A DNA stretch of 64,000 nt from Phialophora verrucosa. Taxonomy: Eukaryota; Ascomycota; Eurotiomycetes; Chaetothyriales; Herpotrichiellaceae. The stretch lies in NCBI GenBank assembly GCA_002099365.1, contig MSED01000001.1, positions 3,906,001-3,970,000 on the forward strand. The letters are read 5' to 3'. The notes beneath the pieces are model-generated. The model made no database searches. It saw only the letters and a program-made list of their open reading frames with translations, and was not told the origin of the DNA. Below are positions 32,702-44,076 of the stretch, one piece after another (position 1 is the first letter of the stretch; the number at the start of each line of letters is the position of its first letter). The position numbers and the translations under genes are program-made.

Positions 32702-33884
32702 GCAAGATGGCACAGAGGAGCAGAGACCCAACAAGAGGCGGAAAGTGGAAGTAGAGCCCGAAATGACAAACGGCGGCACGCAGAGACGCAGCACTCGAAG
32801 TCAGAGCCGGAAGAGTCAACACACCGGCCCTGCGCCCGTACCTGTCGCACAAGAAGTTGTCATCGACGACAGCGAAGATGACGACGCGGGGAGTGAATTT
32901 GATGATTCCGAGAACAATAACCAAAGCCCACATTTTGCGACGGCCAGTGAAACCCCAGAGTCACAAACCGGACTGGTCGAGTGTCCTTGTTGCGGCCGGC
33001 GGGTGAAAGAAGCACTCATAAACTCCCATCTCGACAGGTGCATCCAAGGCGACAGCTCCACTCCTGCCGAAGCCCGAGCGTCCCCGTCTTCTCCTGCGCC
33101 AGCCAACGGTCGTCAGGTACAAGTCGCGCCGCCGGGCACGATCGCCTACTCTCAACGAAAGCCGGCGCTGCAAAAAGAACGATTGCCATTTATAAACTAC
33201 TCCCTCTTCAGCGATGCTAAACTGCGCCAAAAGCTGAAGGAACTGGGCATTCCGAACCACGGCTCCAAGGACCTCATGCGCAAACGGCACACTGAGTGGG
33301 TGAACCTGTGGAACGCGAATTGCGATTCGACCACCCCTGGCAGTAAACGCGATTTGCTACGAGAACTCACCGCGTGGGAGGATACCCTGGGCCGACAGTT
33401 AGAAAGACCGACCACAAACACGGGCTTCATGGCCAAGGACTTTGATCGCGGCACGCATCTCCGGACCCAGAAGGGTAATTTCGACGACCTGATCAGGCAG
33501 GCCAAGGAGAGGGCGAAGGCCCACGCCCATCCGGCCGAGGAGAAGGAAGCGTCGTCCCCGGCAGTCGAGATAAAATCTGGAATGATTTCAGATACACCGG
33601 TGGTGCCAGTAAACCTCAGGCCCAGCCCTCACTCCGAGCCAGACGCAACGGATCCGCCACACCGGCCAGCCGACCAAGGAACGACCTCGCAACCGGTCCT
33701 TGAAAACGCGATAGAGGAGCCAGCAAGTGAGGTTCATACAGATCTGCTGAACGGCCATGCTCCAGAGACGGGGATTGAGATTCCCTCCCCACGACCTGTG
33801 CGCGACCCTTCGACGGAGCCCTCGGCTCTCCAGAATGGGATAGACTCCACGCCGCAGACGCGTTCCAAACGGTTCTTCGTCTAG
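32343..33884 (+). CDS. RAD18: Postreplication repair E3 ubiquitin ligase Rad18
   Basis: A single exon of 513 residues from the first ATG (32343). RING finger at about 30-67 (CQVC, CSHTFCSLC, CPAC); a 12-residue polyglutamine run (108-119); an adjacent basic NKRRK nuclear signal; UBZ4/Rad18 zinc finger at about 212-233 (CPCC, INSHLDRC); and SAP domain at about 285-326 (LKELGIPNHGSKDLMRKRH). This is the canonical Rad18 order. With Rad6 it mono-ubiquitinates PCNA on stalled forks to start translesion synthesis or template switching. The C-terminal region (about 430-513) is Pro/Ser-rich and variable. Two MluI boxes upstream suggest G1/S induction. DNA polymerase delta, a PCNA partner, lies 20 kb away but is not physically linked. 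Confidence 0.95.
32664..32699 (+). repeat. (CAG)12 microsatellite inside RAD18
   Basis: Twelve uninterrupted CAG codons encode Q108-Q119, between the RING finger and the UBZ finger. A pure triplet run is prone to length change; every length change by whole units keeps the frame. Confidence 0.95.
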
Positions 33885-34332
33885 TGTGCGCGTGGTGAAG
33901 GCGAGCATCAATTGGTATGAAAATTCTAGATATCATGACCAGCGGCCACGTAAGGACTTTACCGTGCGTGGAAGACGACTACTTGCCTCGGATCAGGAAC
34001 CGATACTGAGGGATTAAAACAGTATGTGGAATCACTTCTTGACTCGTGCAGTCTACTATCAGTGGTCGCGCGCAAGTAGGTCCTGGGATCTATATAGTAC
34101 AACTATAGTACAAACTACTTGTGACAGGTTAGTGCGGTGTAGTGCAGTGATGGCGACTGAAAATCCTACAAATATTCGTCCATCTAGGGGAGTGTAGCGT
34201 AGCGTGGTGGAAAGAGCAAGCCTGGCTGCAGCACGCCACTCTCTGACGCATTCAGTGCAGTAGCATGCTTGCCTGAGTTCTGGTTGCTTGCCTGATTGCC
34301 TTCCTGCCTGGCCCGAGTCGGGAGACTTCGAG
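33885..34332. other. Convergent intergenic region, no gene seen
   Basis: About 450 bases between RAD18 (+) and the CHMP7-like gene (-). Contains AT-rich 3' UTR-like sequence around 34090-34120 and loosely repetitive GTAG/GTGG words; no coding frame. Confidence 0.55.
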
Positions 34333-35922
34333 TCATGAGGCTTCTTGAGCAACTGGTTCGCCGGTGTGTCTCTGCTCTTGGTCCTTCTGCTCGTTCAGCC
34401 TTGCCATCTGCCCTTCCTCCGCCCGACCCGAAGGGTCGCTTCCTGTGCTCAAATCGTCGATATCCAACGTGCGCATTTTCTCGATGCTCGATGATAATGC
34501 ATCTTCCAAGTGCTCATCCCTGTCTCGCTCCTTGTCTCGTTCCTGTTCCCGTTGACTTTCCCGCTCCTGTTTCCGTCGCTCTTCTCTCTCCCGCTCTCGC
34601 TCCCTTTGTGCGTGCTCCAGCGCCTCCAACTGCCGTAATTTCTCCCTCGTCTTCTCCTCCTCCGCCCTTTGCGCCTTCTCCCGCTCTTCGTTCTCCATTT
34701 GCTCCAGTTCATCGTCCACATCCGCCTCGTCGAGCAGAGCCTTCTGGTCGACGGCACCGGGTTCGCTCAGTACATTAGTCACTTCATCGACCTTGCTGAC
34801 CTCGTCTCTCAAGCTGTCGAGAACGTCCTCGACGCGTTCCACCCCGCCGATCTTTGCGTTCAATGTCTTCAGGGCACCGGCGCTGGATTCCATCACCGCG
34901 AGGATCTCCACCTGCGAGACCGCAGATTCGACCTTTGTGTAGATTTCTTCCAGCTGCGCTAGTGTGTCCAGCCGGGTCTGAAGCGTCCGGTCCGCAAGTT
35001 TCTTGCTTCGCAGCGCCGACAGGGCGGCGGTCTTGTTGCCCATCTTGACGGACTGGGCGGCCTGGGTCTGCAGGGTGGTGATACGCGCGGAGAGACTCGT
35101 TGTCTGTCTCTGTAGACTTGCGATCAGCGATTTCAGCGACGCGATCGACCGGTCTTCTTGCGTGATGGGTTCCGGGCCCGTAGACGACGCCGGGTTTTTG
35201 AATTTGACGGCCTCGCCATCGTAGCTGAGGATTTGTTTGTCGCGCGACAGATACCGTAGCAGGACCTGGAGATCTAGGTCCGACATTGAGGCGCCTTCGT
35301 CCTCACTCTGGCCCCGGCTCTTCGCGAGCAGAGCTCCCACTTCTTGTGCAAACGCCTCCCGACTCATCACCCTGTCCGTCAGCGCGGGCCCCATCTCCGC
35401 AATAACAGTCTGTAATAGTCGATTCGACACCTCCTCCAGCGCCGGCACAACGACCAGCGCCCCCGTCCTAACTTTTCCGCCGCCGGCTTTGTAGCTCCCA
35501 GTCCCAAATTCCAGCCCCACAGTGCGCAGACCCCATCTCAGCACCGTTCGCGGGCTGGGCACCCAACTGCGCGCGTATATCGACTTCTCAGAGCCCAGGA
35601 ACTCGGGCTCTTCAATGAACACCCCCCGTGCGACCCCGTCGTCGAGCACGCATCCTAGGTGGTTGGGCGGGCCGTACGTGGGACTGGCTAGCGCGTGGAG
35701 CAGCGCGTCGCCCGTTCGTAGGACCAGGGTATTTCGATCCGGGGGCAGTCGACCTGCGAGTGCCAGGCGGGTGAGGGCCGCAGTCCAGGCCGTGGCGTTG
35801 GCCGTGTATCCTTCGGGGTTGGACCTCTTTTGCACGGACAGGTCCGAGTAGAGTGATGGGAGGCGTGTGGTGCGGAAGAGAGGTTCATGGGCAACGAGGT
35901 AGTCGAGGAGGGGAGGAGGCAT
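34333..35922 (-). CDS. CHMP7/Chm7-like ESCRT-III protein
   Basis: A single exon of 529 residues; the start is the in-frame ATG at 35922 (MPPPLLDYLV) just before the conserved part. The N-terminal half (about 1-220) is the winged-helix-like CHMP7 region with YSDLSVQKRSNPEGY, GCVLDDGVARG and WGLRTVGLEFG. From about 260 an SNF7-type helical region follows (LKSLIASLQRQTTSL, KMGNKTAALSALRSKKLADRTL, VLDSLRDEVSKVDEV). CHMP7/Chm7 recruits ESCRT-III to the nuclear envelope for sealing and pore quality control, with LEM-domain partners. The C-terminus is unusual: about 100 residues of alternating Glu/Arg/Gln/Lys (a long charged helix, around 420-500), then a short Ser/Asp tail. The charged extension may vary between fungi. 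Confidence 0.85.
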   Translation of the reverse strand: MPPPLLDYLVAHEPLFRTTRLPSLYSDLSVQKRSNPEGYTANATAWTAALTRLALAGRLPPDRNTLVLRTGDALLHALASPTYGPPNHLGCVLDDGVARGVFIEEPEFLGSEKSIYARSWVPSPRTVLRWGLRTVGLEFGTGSYKAGGGKVRTGALVVVPALEEVSNRLLQTVIAEMGPALTDRVMSREAFAQEVGALLAKSRGQSEDEGASMSDLDLQVLLRYLSRDKQILSYDGEAVKFKNPASSTGPEPITQEDRSIASLKSLIASLQRQTTSLSARITTLQTQAAQSVKMGNKTAALSALRSKKLADRTLQTRLDTLAQLEEIYTKVESAVSQVEILAVMESSAGALKTLNAKIGGVERVEDVLDSLRDEVSKVDEVTNVLSEPGAVDQKALLDEADVDDELEQMENEEREKAQRAEEEKTREKLRQLEALEHAQREREREREERRKQERESQREQERDKERDRDEHLEDALSSSIEKMRTLDIDDLSTGSDPSGRAEEGQMARLNEQKDQEQRHTGEPVAQEAS

Positions 35923-36546
35923 GGTGGAGGACCTAGGCGGTGGCCGACGGCGTTGTGGGTATGTGTGTGTCTGACCCGGTAGAACCCCTCTTGAAGTTGA
36001 AGTTGACGTAGAGAAGACAAGACCCGGCAGTATCACCACGAGTATGTACCCGCAGGTGGCACTGCTTCGGCGTTTTCACCACCGTGGATCACACTCGTAG
36101 TGGTCGGTGAATCAGTTTTGTTTATCTATTTACGTCATGACAAGGCTGAGCGTCCCAGGCAAGGCTGAGATGCTACAACGAGGCTGTGTCTCTGCTTCAG
36201 ACCGCACAGACTACAATGCGGATCGAATCTGAAGCCTAACATTGGGATCGGTGCATGTATATGAACAGAGAGAAATAGAAGTTCTCACATTCGGAGCTCC
36301 TACACCAGGGTATATAGAGTGGCGTTGCCCTCAACGCAACGCTCATCGACACAGCCGCCCACGCTTGCATATCCCGTTCCTGTCCCTGTCACTGACCCTG
36401 TTTCCTATCCTGTCCCTTCAGAGTTACAAGGCTTACATTTACCCAATAGTACGAGTGCGAGGACTCAATTCATTCAACCAACCCTTATAGTGGTGGTCTC
36501 GTAAAGCCCCGGAGATTCATACCAATCGTAGCGCGGACGCTGCACA
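35923..36546. other. Intergenic region upstream of the CHMP7-like gene
   Basis: About 620 bases, holding the CHMP7-like promoter and the 3' end region of the NirA-like gene. A TATATAG word is at 36311-36317 and a degenerate CCTGTC/CCTGTT repeat patch at about 36376-36420. No gene. Confidence 0.5.
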
Positions 36547-39500
36547 TCAGTAATATACGTCGTCGTCATATCCCATATTTTGCGATTGTCGCTTGGCTCC
36601 ACTGCCCTCTCTTCCGACGTTCATGTTTCCACCCATCGTGGCGCCCATGTAGCCATTCCCGCCGAATGATCCAGCGCCCATCCCCAGCCCCAAGCCCATG
36701 CTTTGGTTATTCATCAAGCTGTTCATCCCGTTGCTGTGCCTGGCGTTGGATGCGATCTTCCCCGTCGCCGTCGAGGGATATGAGGTGTTGGAAAATGCTC
36801 CCTCGTAGCCTCCCCCTCCACCGTTGGCGCCGACCACTCCGCTATTCGGCGCCGTCGTCGGATCATACGAATATTGCATGCCGCTGGTGTAGGCTGGGGA
36901 ATTGCCGTTCGTGTTGTCATTCGTGCTTGACCCCGTGCCATCTTGCGTGTCGAAGAAACTTAGGTCCAGAGTCCCCCAGTCTGGCGGGTCTGAGTTCCAG
37001 TTTTCAAAGCCCATGGCGAATTGGTTCTGGTCCTTGAAGATCCAATCCTGCGTCTCTTCGATGAGACTGTCCACTCCCCCAAACATTCTCGCCGCATTCT
37101 GCTCGCCACCGCCAGCTGCCCGGTTCGAGGTGGCGGCTGCGGCCAATCGTGCTTGGTGTGCGTTCCAAGCGTCCTGCTGTGCTTTGGTCAGATATGTCGA
37201 GGCGCGGATGCGCTGAGAGTCGCGGGAAAGCTCGGCTGCCGACACGGGAGGCAAGGACATCCCACTTGACGTTCGTCGAGAATCGACCGTTTCTGCAGGG
37301 GAAGGGGCCATCAGTGCGCTTAGGCCGGGTTGGAACTGTGGTATTGACGAATGGCGTAATACCTGGGATTGCTGCTGTTGCTGGACATTCCTTGCCATCA
37401 AATCGGGAACCGGTTGGGAAGCGATCTGCTGCGCCATAGTCGCAAGAGACTCCGGCGACACCGGCGAAGGGGCGCCGGGCCCAAGTCCCCACTTGACCCT
37501 GATCCTCGTATAGACCATTTCTGCTTCCTCGGGCATTTCGATGTTCCATCGGTCAGCGCAAAGGCGGAGAACTCTTAGGGACCGCCGGGCCCCAGTCCAG
37601 CATTCACCCATCTCTTCAAGGTGCTTGACACCGTGGATAATGTCTCTTCGAGCGTTCTTATCCGGCAGATTCAACAGGTGGATGGTGCATGCCGAGTGGA
37701 CAATATATATCGCGATGTTGCATATTTGCCTAAGTCCATGCGTGCGCTTATACAGTCGCAAAAGCTTGGAAATTGCTGCTGCTCCCTGTGTACAGAACTT
37801 CCGGGGAGATACGTGTGCCGGAAGCGGCGAGGTTGTCTGGGTATACTTCAGGAAGGGCCGATACAGATGAATGTACAGTAATTGGAAGAACATGCTGCGT
37901 GCGGTCAGTTTGCTTGTTAGGGATCCGCAAGGCGGAGACTTACTGCATGAGAAGGACCTGAGGTAGTTGGCCTTCTTTGGGCTCCAATTCGGCAGGGAGA
38001 CCCTGCTTCCAACCTTCGAGCCTGGTATGGAGGTCGCTCAGGCGTTTCAGCTCTGTTTGCCTGGGCAGAGGTTTGTCTAGCAGTTGCGGATTGTAAAATG
38101 AAGTCAGCAGGTCACTGGAGATCTCGGCGAGTTTGGACAACTGTAATGCCACTGCCCTGGTCCGCGCCGGTTGCGCATGGGCCTGAATGATGCCGGAATC
38201 GGTGTAGGGAGACCACATCTCGCTTTCCTCTGACGGGAATACGTCAGGTCTCTTGACGGTGATACTAGGCATTTGGAGCTGGGGCTGCCGTCCTAGGTAG
38301 TTTGACCAACATCTAATATCATCAGTATCATGTGGTCGAACTCGGAAAGACCTACTTGTCAAAGAGAAAGCAGCCCCAGAAGGTGATCCGCCTTGCGTCA
38401 ATATCCTCGTCAGTCAGGCGCGAGGTCTCATTCATCGGCACTGCGTCCACATTCAACCCCAGATCACAGGCCATGCGGAAACTCATTCCACTGTACACCC
38501 AGCCTTTGCTCTCATGGCCACACCCGGCCTCTCTCACTGACATCAATGCAAGAGCCTGGACTGTGCAGAGCTTGGCACTGGCAAACTCGTCATCCTCATA
38601 AAGAAGCCGCTTCGCCTCTTTGAAGAAGTGGTCGCCAGTGGTTCCAGAGTCGTCGGGATCTGCTCTTGCAGTAGGCCGCGACGAGAAATGGCATCCAAGC
38701 GCAAGCATCACGTTGACGAGGAGAGGCGAACAGTACTGTGAAGAGGTTCCAGTCAAAAAGTCCCGGTAGAATAGCTCCTTGGCCAGAGTAGTAAAGAAGG
38801 CATAGTGCCAGCAGAAGTACATGTTCATGAAGTGGAGAATCATTTCCTTATCTTGAGTGACGGTGGTCCATGACAGGATGGCCTCTTCCCGGGGCCGTAC
38901 CACGACTTGCTGGTGGGCTGACGGATGGTGCGAGCCACGGTGCTCGTATTCCTCGGGCATCCAGATCAGATTCGAGGTTCCTCCAATAAACTTCAGCGAC
39001 CCGTCAAGCATCAAGTCGCCCATTCTCCCAGAGAGCTCGGCTTCAAATTGTGGCACGCTGAACTCGCCAGTGTATACGGGTGAATCGTCCGGTTCCTCTA
39101 GGAGGCCTTTTTCCTGGGCTTCAATGGTAGCCGCCAGTTCCTCGAGACTGTCGCAGGTCCGTATCTGACGGACAATATCCATGACATCGTCCTCTTCGGC
39201 ATTGAGAATAGCCTGTATCAGTATTTGAAGAGTTGTATTCTTCGTCTTGGTGGCATCCACATCCTTCTTGTAGACGCCCTTCCGGCGGTGATCTGTATGG
39301 GGAGCATATTCACATTCGGTCAAGTATACAGAGGCACAAGCGGCGCATTTCGGCAGGTTGCCGTCACATTTGGACTTTCTCTTTCGACAGGCGATGCAAG
39401 CAGTGCTCACACATCGCCTCTTTGTGGACGCGCCTGCGTCCTTGTCCGTGCTCTTTTTCTTCCCTTTGGCTGCGGGCTGCGCCGCAGTTTCAGGATTCTC

Positions 39501-39566
39501 GGTTACATCTGCTGGAGGGCTCGATTCTTGCTGTGGTCGCTCCGCCTTAAAGTCGGCACTCATCAT
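36547..39566 (-). CDS. Zn2Cys6 transcription factor, NirA/Nit-4-like
   Basis: Three exons (complement 38356-39566, 37944-38312, 36547-37894), two short GT..AG introns, 975 residues. The start is the first ATG in frame (MMSADF); the frame upstream is open only without ATG. Binuclear zinc cluster at about 57-85 (CIACRKRKSKC, then CAAC and a last Cys after seven residues), followed by DHRRKGVYKKD and a coiled linker, in the style of NirA/Nit-4. The fungal_trans middle domain contains the conserved MSFRMACDLGLN and ITFWGCFLFDK blocks; intron 1 follows directly, and the next exon continues with YLGRQPQLQMPSI. The C-terminus is Gln/Asn/Gly-rich and probably an activation region. Nit-4/NirA regulate nitrate use, but many paralogues share this cluster, and no nitrate genes are nearby. 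Confidence 0.88.
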
Positions 39567-40428
39567 ATCTTTGACCGATAAGTTCGACGTCGCGTTGCCC
39601 GCGCAAAGTGCGAGCGCATTATTGTCCTCAAATATAGCGGGATACGCAGACCAGCACGAGAGCGAGTGCCGTGACAATGGACAGTCCGTAGACCCTTGAC
39701 GTTGAAGCTGTCCGCGCCAGAGGATATCGTGAAGGAGGGCCCAACGAGCGGGGGAGATAGCACGTATGTGGAGCGATATCGGCTGAGTGGCTCTTGAGGT
39801 TCACACCGGGGGAAAGACGAGGACGTCCGGATATGGCAGCAAGGTACGGGAGTGAGTGCTGAGTACTCTTCTTCAACAACGTCAAGTGAAAGGTGATTGA
39901 TCTCAAATCAGCGCGAGCCAAAGACGGTCAAAAGCGAGAAGATCTGACGGCGGCGAGCAACCCCACCTGTAAGGTACATACTTGGGCATCTGATTAGCAA
40001 CCTTTTGACCAGGTGTGGGCATAGATAGCGAGGTTAAACCCACTTAATAAGGCCCCGTGGCACCTCCACAATTACACAATTCCGCTGTCCGGGGTACACC
40101 GGTCTATTGGGATTCGGCATGTGTCCGGGTCTGATGTGCGTCACCTCGATTCACAACACGTTACAGGGCTGTCCTTTGGTATGCAATTCACGAGGCAGTA
40201 TGTATCAAGCAGGCCATACAGGTCCGAAATCAGTATCAGGTGGATGCAGACCTGTAGGCGCCTGGAGGGTTGCATCACAGAGAGAATTTTTGCTGCAGTT
40301 CGTGACTGCGCTCACTTCAGTAAAGCCAGGAGAAAAATCACTCATTACAGCGGACCTGACAGCATTCATTCGTTTCCGTATATCCGCTGTCTGTATCTCG
40401 TGTGTCACTAGTTTCGCAGCCAAGGACC
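39567..40428. other. Intergenic region upstream of the NirA-like gene
   Basis: About 860 bases between the Zn2Cys6 start and the carrier stop codon (both minus strand). Small plus-strand frames (40107-40478) lack motifs. Holds the promoter and probably a leader; no gene seen. Confidence 0.5.
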
Positions 40429-42249
40429 TCAACGAAGGCCCATCAACTGCTTGCTGTTCTCGTAAACAATGTAACTGATGCTCACTGCGGGAGCCACCTT
40501 CAGAAGATTCGGTGTGACACCCTTGAACAACCCTTTGACCCCTTCGCCTTGTATTGTCTTGATCGTAACGTCAACAATTCCTTTGTATGTGCGCGGATGC
40601 AGGACTGTGCCCTGAGCCTGCAACCTTGTTCGCAGGAGGTTGATGGGATAGACCGCTGTCGCACTGATTGCGCCCGAGGTTGCGCCAATGACTCCGGTCG
40701 CAAAATTACTCATCTCCACATCTTCCTCATGGCATCGGTTCTTCTTCGCCTTTCGTGCAAGAACATAGTGCTTACAATATTCGAATATGAACAGGTCGAT
40801 GGCGCTGTAAGGAAACATTCCAGCAAGACCCATGCCCAGACCTCGATAGTACGGCATCAGTCGACCTTGTTGCCACATAGTTCGCGCTGTCTTTATGATC
40901 AAAGCGTTGCCATGCAGCCCGCCTCCGACCGTCTCACATTGCATGCGACTGGAGCCGAAATAATTAGTTCGAGGGCGCTCAATAAGTCGTGAAACAGGGC
41001 ACCAGGTCACTCACAATTTCAAGGTGTCGAGTGGGTAAACCACGCACTGTGCCACCGCACCACCAATACCGCCCGCGAGGAACTGTGAAGTCGGATGGAG
41101 ATGTTTTGAATCTGAGCCTTCAAACTCAGCAAAGGCCTTCTTAGCCGCTTCGTATGCTCCAAACTTGATCGCCGACTCAGGCATGACTTTGACGACGTTG
41201 AGACCGTTGCCGGCGAACAAGCTCCGCATCCCGCCAGCTGCCCATAAGTCTTTGCATGCGTCGATCAGTGGCCGGGCAAAGTTCTTGAACGCTTGAAGTG
41301 GCGCTCCTTCCTTTGCTGCTGCGACGGCAGCCTCTTTGGGGTTGGTCTGCGCAATGAGATAGACCTTCAGTCGGTCAAGCGGTGCTGTCGCTGTGCGCGA
41401 GATCATTCCTGCTAGGCCGCCTGCTATGAAATAGCCTAGCGGAATAATATAGTCTGTCAGCATCGCGTCAATTAGATGAGACACGATGATATGAAGCTTC
41501 TTGCGACGCGCCATGAGACAATCGTGAGGGGGAAGTCATCAGAGAACCGTGAGCTCTTCACAACCTGCCGGCGGTGGACGATGGTGACGCGCTAGTCACC
41601 CTTTGTCCAATAATCATAGGGATGTAGAAGGGTCCGACAGTCCTTACCGAAGCCTTGAAGGGTGTCATTGATGTGGACATCGCCCTCTTGATTCACATTC
41701 GCCGTCGCCGAATAATATGTTATCAAAGCGCCGATGTTGGCTGCGCCAGCAGGTAAGAAAAGGAGGAAGTTCCTGTGCGCCATTGTCAGACTCTGTGCTC
41801 TCACTCATTCAGGCTTGGGGCCCCATCACACACCTCCACTCCTCGAAGGATATCTGTCCGTCATGGTTCGTGTCCACTTCATCGAAGAATTGATCTAACT
41901 TTGCGTTGCTTATTGTCAAGCCTGCCCTGCTGAAGGCGGCGCGGAGCTCGGCCTTGTCCAGGGCCCCGCTGTTGTCTCGATCTATTGATTCGAACAGCTG
42001 CCAGAGTTCGTTCTCTGCATGTTCCACAAACACCCTGAACTCATTGTATTGGATTCGACCGTCGCCTGAGGTGTCGACCGCCTGGAGGACGTCGTGGAGG
42101 AGTTCGTCGGCGTTCTTGAGGGGGTGATCGATCTTGCGAAGGCCTTTCTTAAGGGCAAGCAGGTCGAGTTGCCCCTCGTTGCGGGTGTCTAGGTTGTTCC
42201 ATAGCTCTCGGATCCGCTGATCGCGGTGTTGACACGACTCTCCGTTCAT
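40429..42249 (-). CDS. Ca2+-dependent mitochondrial ATP-Mg/phosphate carrier (Sal1/SCaMC type)
   Basis: Four exons (complement 41834-42249, 41648-41772, 41015-41435, 40429-40948) give 493 residues. The N-terminal half has four EF-hand loops. Three are canonical (DTSGDGRIQYNE, DRDNSGALDKAE, DTNHDGQISFEE). The first (DTRNEGQLDLLA) lacks the final acidic ligand and may not bind calcium. The C-terminal half is a six-helix mitochondrial carrier with three repeats: PLDRLK, PLDTLK and PINLLR, plus GGIGGA and related turns. Fungal Sal1 and animal SCaMC exchange ATP-Mg for phosphate across the inner membrane under cytosolic Ca2+ control. Exon 3 was joined at the acceptor before GYFIAGG because it gives the family sequence; an acceptor 21 bases upstream (at DYIIPLG) would also keep the frame. 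Confidence 0.9.
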
Positions 42250-42743
42250 GCTACATCCGATTTGCAGTGCAGCTGGAGGCTATCTGTGAGGGAGCATGGT
42301 TGTCTACAGGTCCTCACTCGGCAGGGTTCCGGTGCTTGTTGATGGCAGGACGGGAGGGGTCCACGATGCCGCTGTCCGTAAGCGCTGTGGGATAGGCACC
42401 TAACGGAGAATCAAAGTCAGGAGGATTTGTGCTCGCAGGATGAAGAGAAATGGCAAGCTTTCGCAGGGATTAGCAAACCTGCATGCCAAAAGTGATTGCT
42501 GAGGTGTGCAGCCACCCAGGTGGTAGCGTCCCAGCTTGGGCGGTGACGTTGCTATGCATGTGGGGTTGCTGGCCCTTCAAGCCGAGCCCGTCCAGAGTTA
42601 CAGGCACGCCCAGCGCATATTCGGTTGGTGTCCAGGCAGCCTCGTTCAGCCTTGCCAAGCCCATGTCCAGACTTCTCCCGACTCTCTTCCGACCGCCGTC
42701 CGCTTGACGTTCGTCTGGGAGGATGCATAACGCGCATGGGGGC

Positions 42744-42750
42744 ATAAATA
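42744..42750 (+). promoter_or_regulatory. TATA-like box upstream of cyclin C
   Basis: ATAAATA, about 205 bases before the cyclin C ATG at 42957. Assigned from sequence and position only. Confidence 0.3.
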
Positions 42751-42813
42751 CCTGGCACGGTTGCATCTAGTCCGCGTCAAAGAGCGTTCCGAACTGTGCT
42801 ACAATTTTCACAA

Positions 42814-42828
42814 GGCGATGGCATCGCC
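42814..42828. promoter_or_regulatory. Perfect 7-bp inverted repeat in the carrier/cyclin C promoter
   Basis: GGCGATG, one central G, then CATCGCC: perfect dyad arms in the divergent promoter, about 130 bases upstream of cyclin C. Dyads of this size often bind dimeric regulators, but no factor is identified and chance is not excluded. Confidence 0.35.
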
Positions 42829-42956
42829 GAGGCCGGCTTCAGTAACCGTGGTCCCGAGCAGCCCGAGTCGTCTGCTGTGCGCCCATCAGCTCCGCACACG
42901 GGTATAGGACAACGGTGCTAACAACACATCTGCTGAATGAGACTCCGTGGAGAAGC

Positions 42957-44042
42957 ATGGCAGCTAACTACTGGGTCTCCACCCAGCGAAAGTACTGGAC
43001 AGTCACTCCCGAAAAGCTGCTGGAACTACGAGACGACCTCGAAAAGCAAAACACCAAGGTCCTTGAACAATGGCCGTACCCGGATCGAAGGCTTATGTTC
43101 ATCTTTCTCAGAGACAAGATCCTACAGTTGGGCAAAAGGCTGCAGTTTCGCCAACAATGTGTCGCCACCGCCATGGTGTACCTGCACCGGTATTTCTTAT
43201 CGACGCCCATGCAGAACGTCAACCTCTATTTGCTGGTGGCGACGGCCTTCTATCTCGCTTCCAAGACCGAAGAGTCGCCGCATCATATCCGCCTCGTCGC
43301 AGCCGAAGCACGTCAAGCATGGCCTGAGTTCGTGCCCGGCGACGTATCTCGGTTGGGGGAAATGGAGTTCTGTCTCATCTCGGAAATGCGTTCACAGCTG
43401 ATTGTCTGGCACCCCTACCGCTCTTTGATCGCCCTAAAGGAGAACCAAGACCTCAAGCTCAGCAATGACGAGCTAGGGTTGGCTTGGTCCATCATCAACG
43501 ACAGTTACATGACGGACCTGCCGCTGACGTGCCCCCCACATATCACCGCCATCATTGCAATGTTTCTCGCAGTCATGTTCCTGCCGAGTGCCAAGGCAAC
43601 CGGCACTGTGAGACCTTTGCCGCATGATACGCTTGCCAACCCAGATTCCACGCATTTCTCATCTCTCGGCGGTGGGGGTCGTCAAACGCTGTCTGGCCCG
43701 TTCAGCAGCGTCCTAGGGAACCTGCAAATGTCCAACCAGATGGCTGCACAGAGCAATGCGAACATGAATGGCAAGGCATCGGCTGCCAACCAAAACCAGA
43801 ACTCGACCGACCCCCTTCAGCAGCAGCCGCTCGACAAAGAAACAGCGTTGATCTTGATGAAGGAGAACGACAAGGTGGCCAACACCATCAAGTTCTTGGT
43901 CGAGTCAGGAATCGACATCAAGCAGATGATCGAAGGGACACAGGAGATGATCAGTTTGTACGACATCTGGGAGCAGTACAACGAGAAGTCCATCAAGGAC
44001 GTCGTGGCGAGGTGTCTCAAGACGCGTGGGTTGGATTGCTAG
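42957..44042 (+). CDS. SSN8: Cyclin C, Mediator kinase-module subunit (Ssn8/Srb11)
   Basis: A single exon of 361 residues from the ATG at 42957. The N-terminus MAANYWVSTQRKYW is the typical Ssn8/cyclin C opening. The cyclin box follows: LRDKILQLGKRLQFRQQCVATAMVYLHRYF (about 50-80) and LVATAFYLASKTEESPHHIR (about 95-115), then LGEMEFCLISEM. A Gln/Asn-rich insert at about 235-290 (with DPLQQQPLDKETALI) precedes a conserved C-terminal helix ending LKTRGLDC. Cyclin C with Cdk8 forms the CDK module of Mediator and represses or modulates RNA polymerase II genes. The gene ends only 34 bases from the stop of the convergent tubulin cofactor D gene, so the two 3' UTRs must overlap. Confidence 0.93.
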   Translation: MAANYWVSTQRKYWTVTPEKLLELRDDLEKQNTKVLEQWPYPDRRLMFIFLRDKILQLGKRLQFRQQCVATAMVYLHRYFLSTPMQNVNLYLLVATAFYLASKTEESPHHIRLVAAEARQAWPEFVPGDVSRLGEMEFCLISEMRSQLIVWHPYRSLIALKENQDLKLSNDELGLAWSIINDSYMTDLPLTCPPHITAIIAMFLAVMFLPSAKATGTVRPLPHDTLANPDSTHFSSLGGGGRQTLSGPFSSVLGNLQMSNQMAAQSNANMNGKASAANQNQNSTDPLQQQPLDKETALILMKENDKVANTIKFLVESGIDIKQMIEGTQEMISLYDIWEQYNEKSIKDVVARCLKTRGLDC

Positions 44043-44076
44043 GGGCTGCTCATGCAGAAAATGCTCTCTGATACTC

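Larger units (their letters stand above)
42250..42956. other. Divergent promoter, carrier and cyclin C
   Basis: 707 bases between two divergent starts. Contains the inverted repeat and TATA-like box listed separately. Small open frames on both strands lack motifs. Confidence 0.5.
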
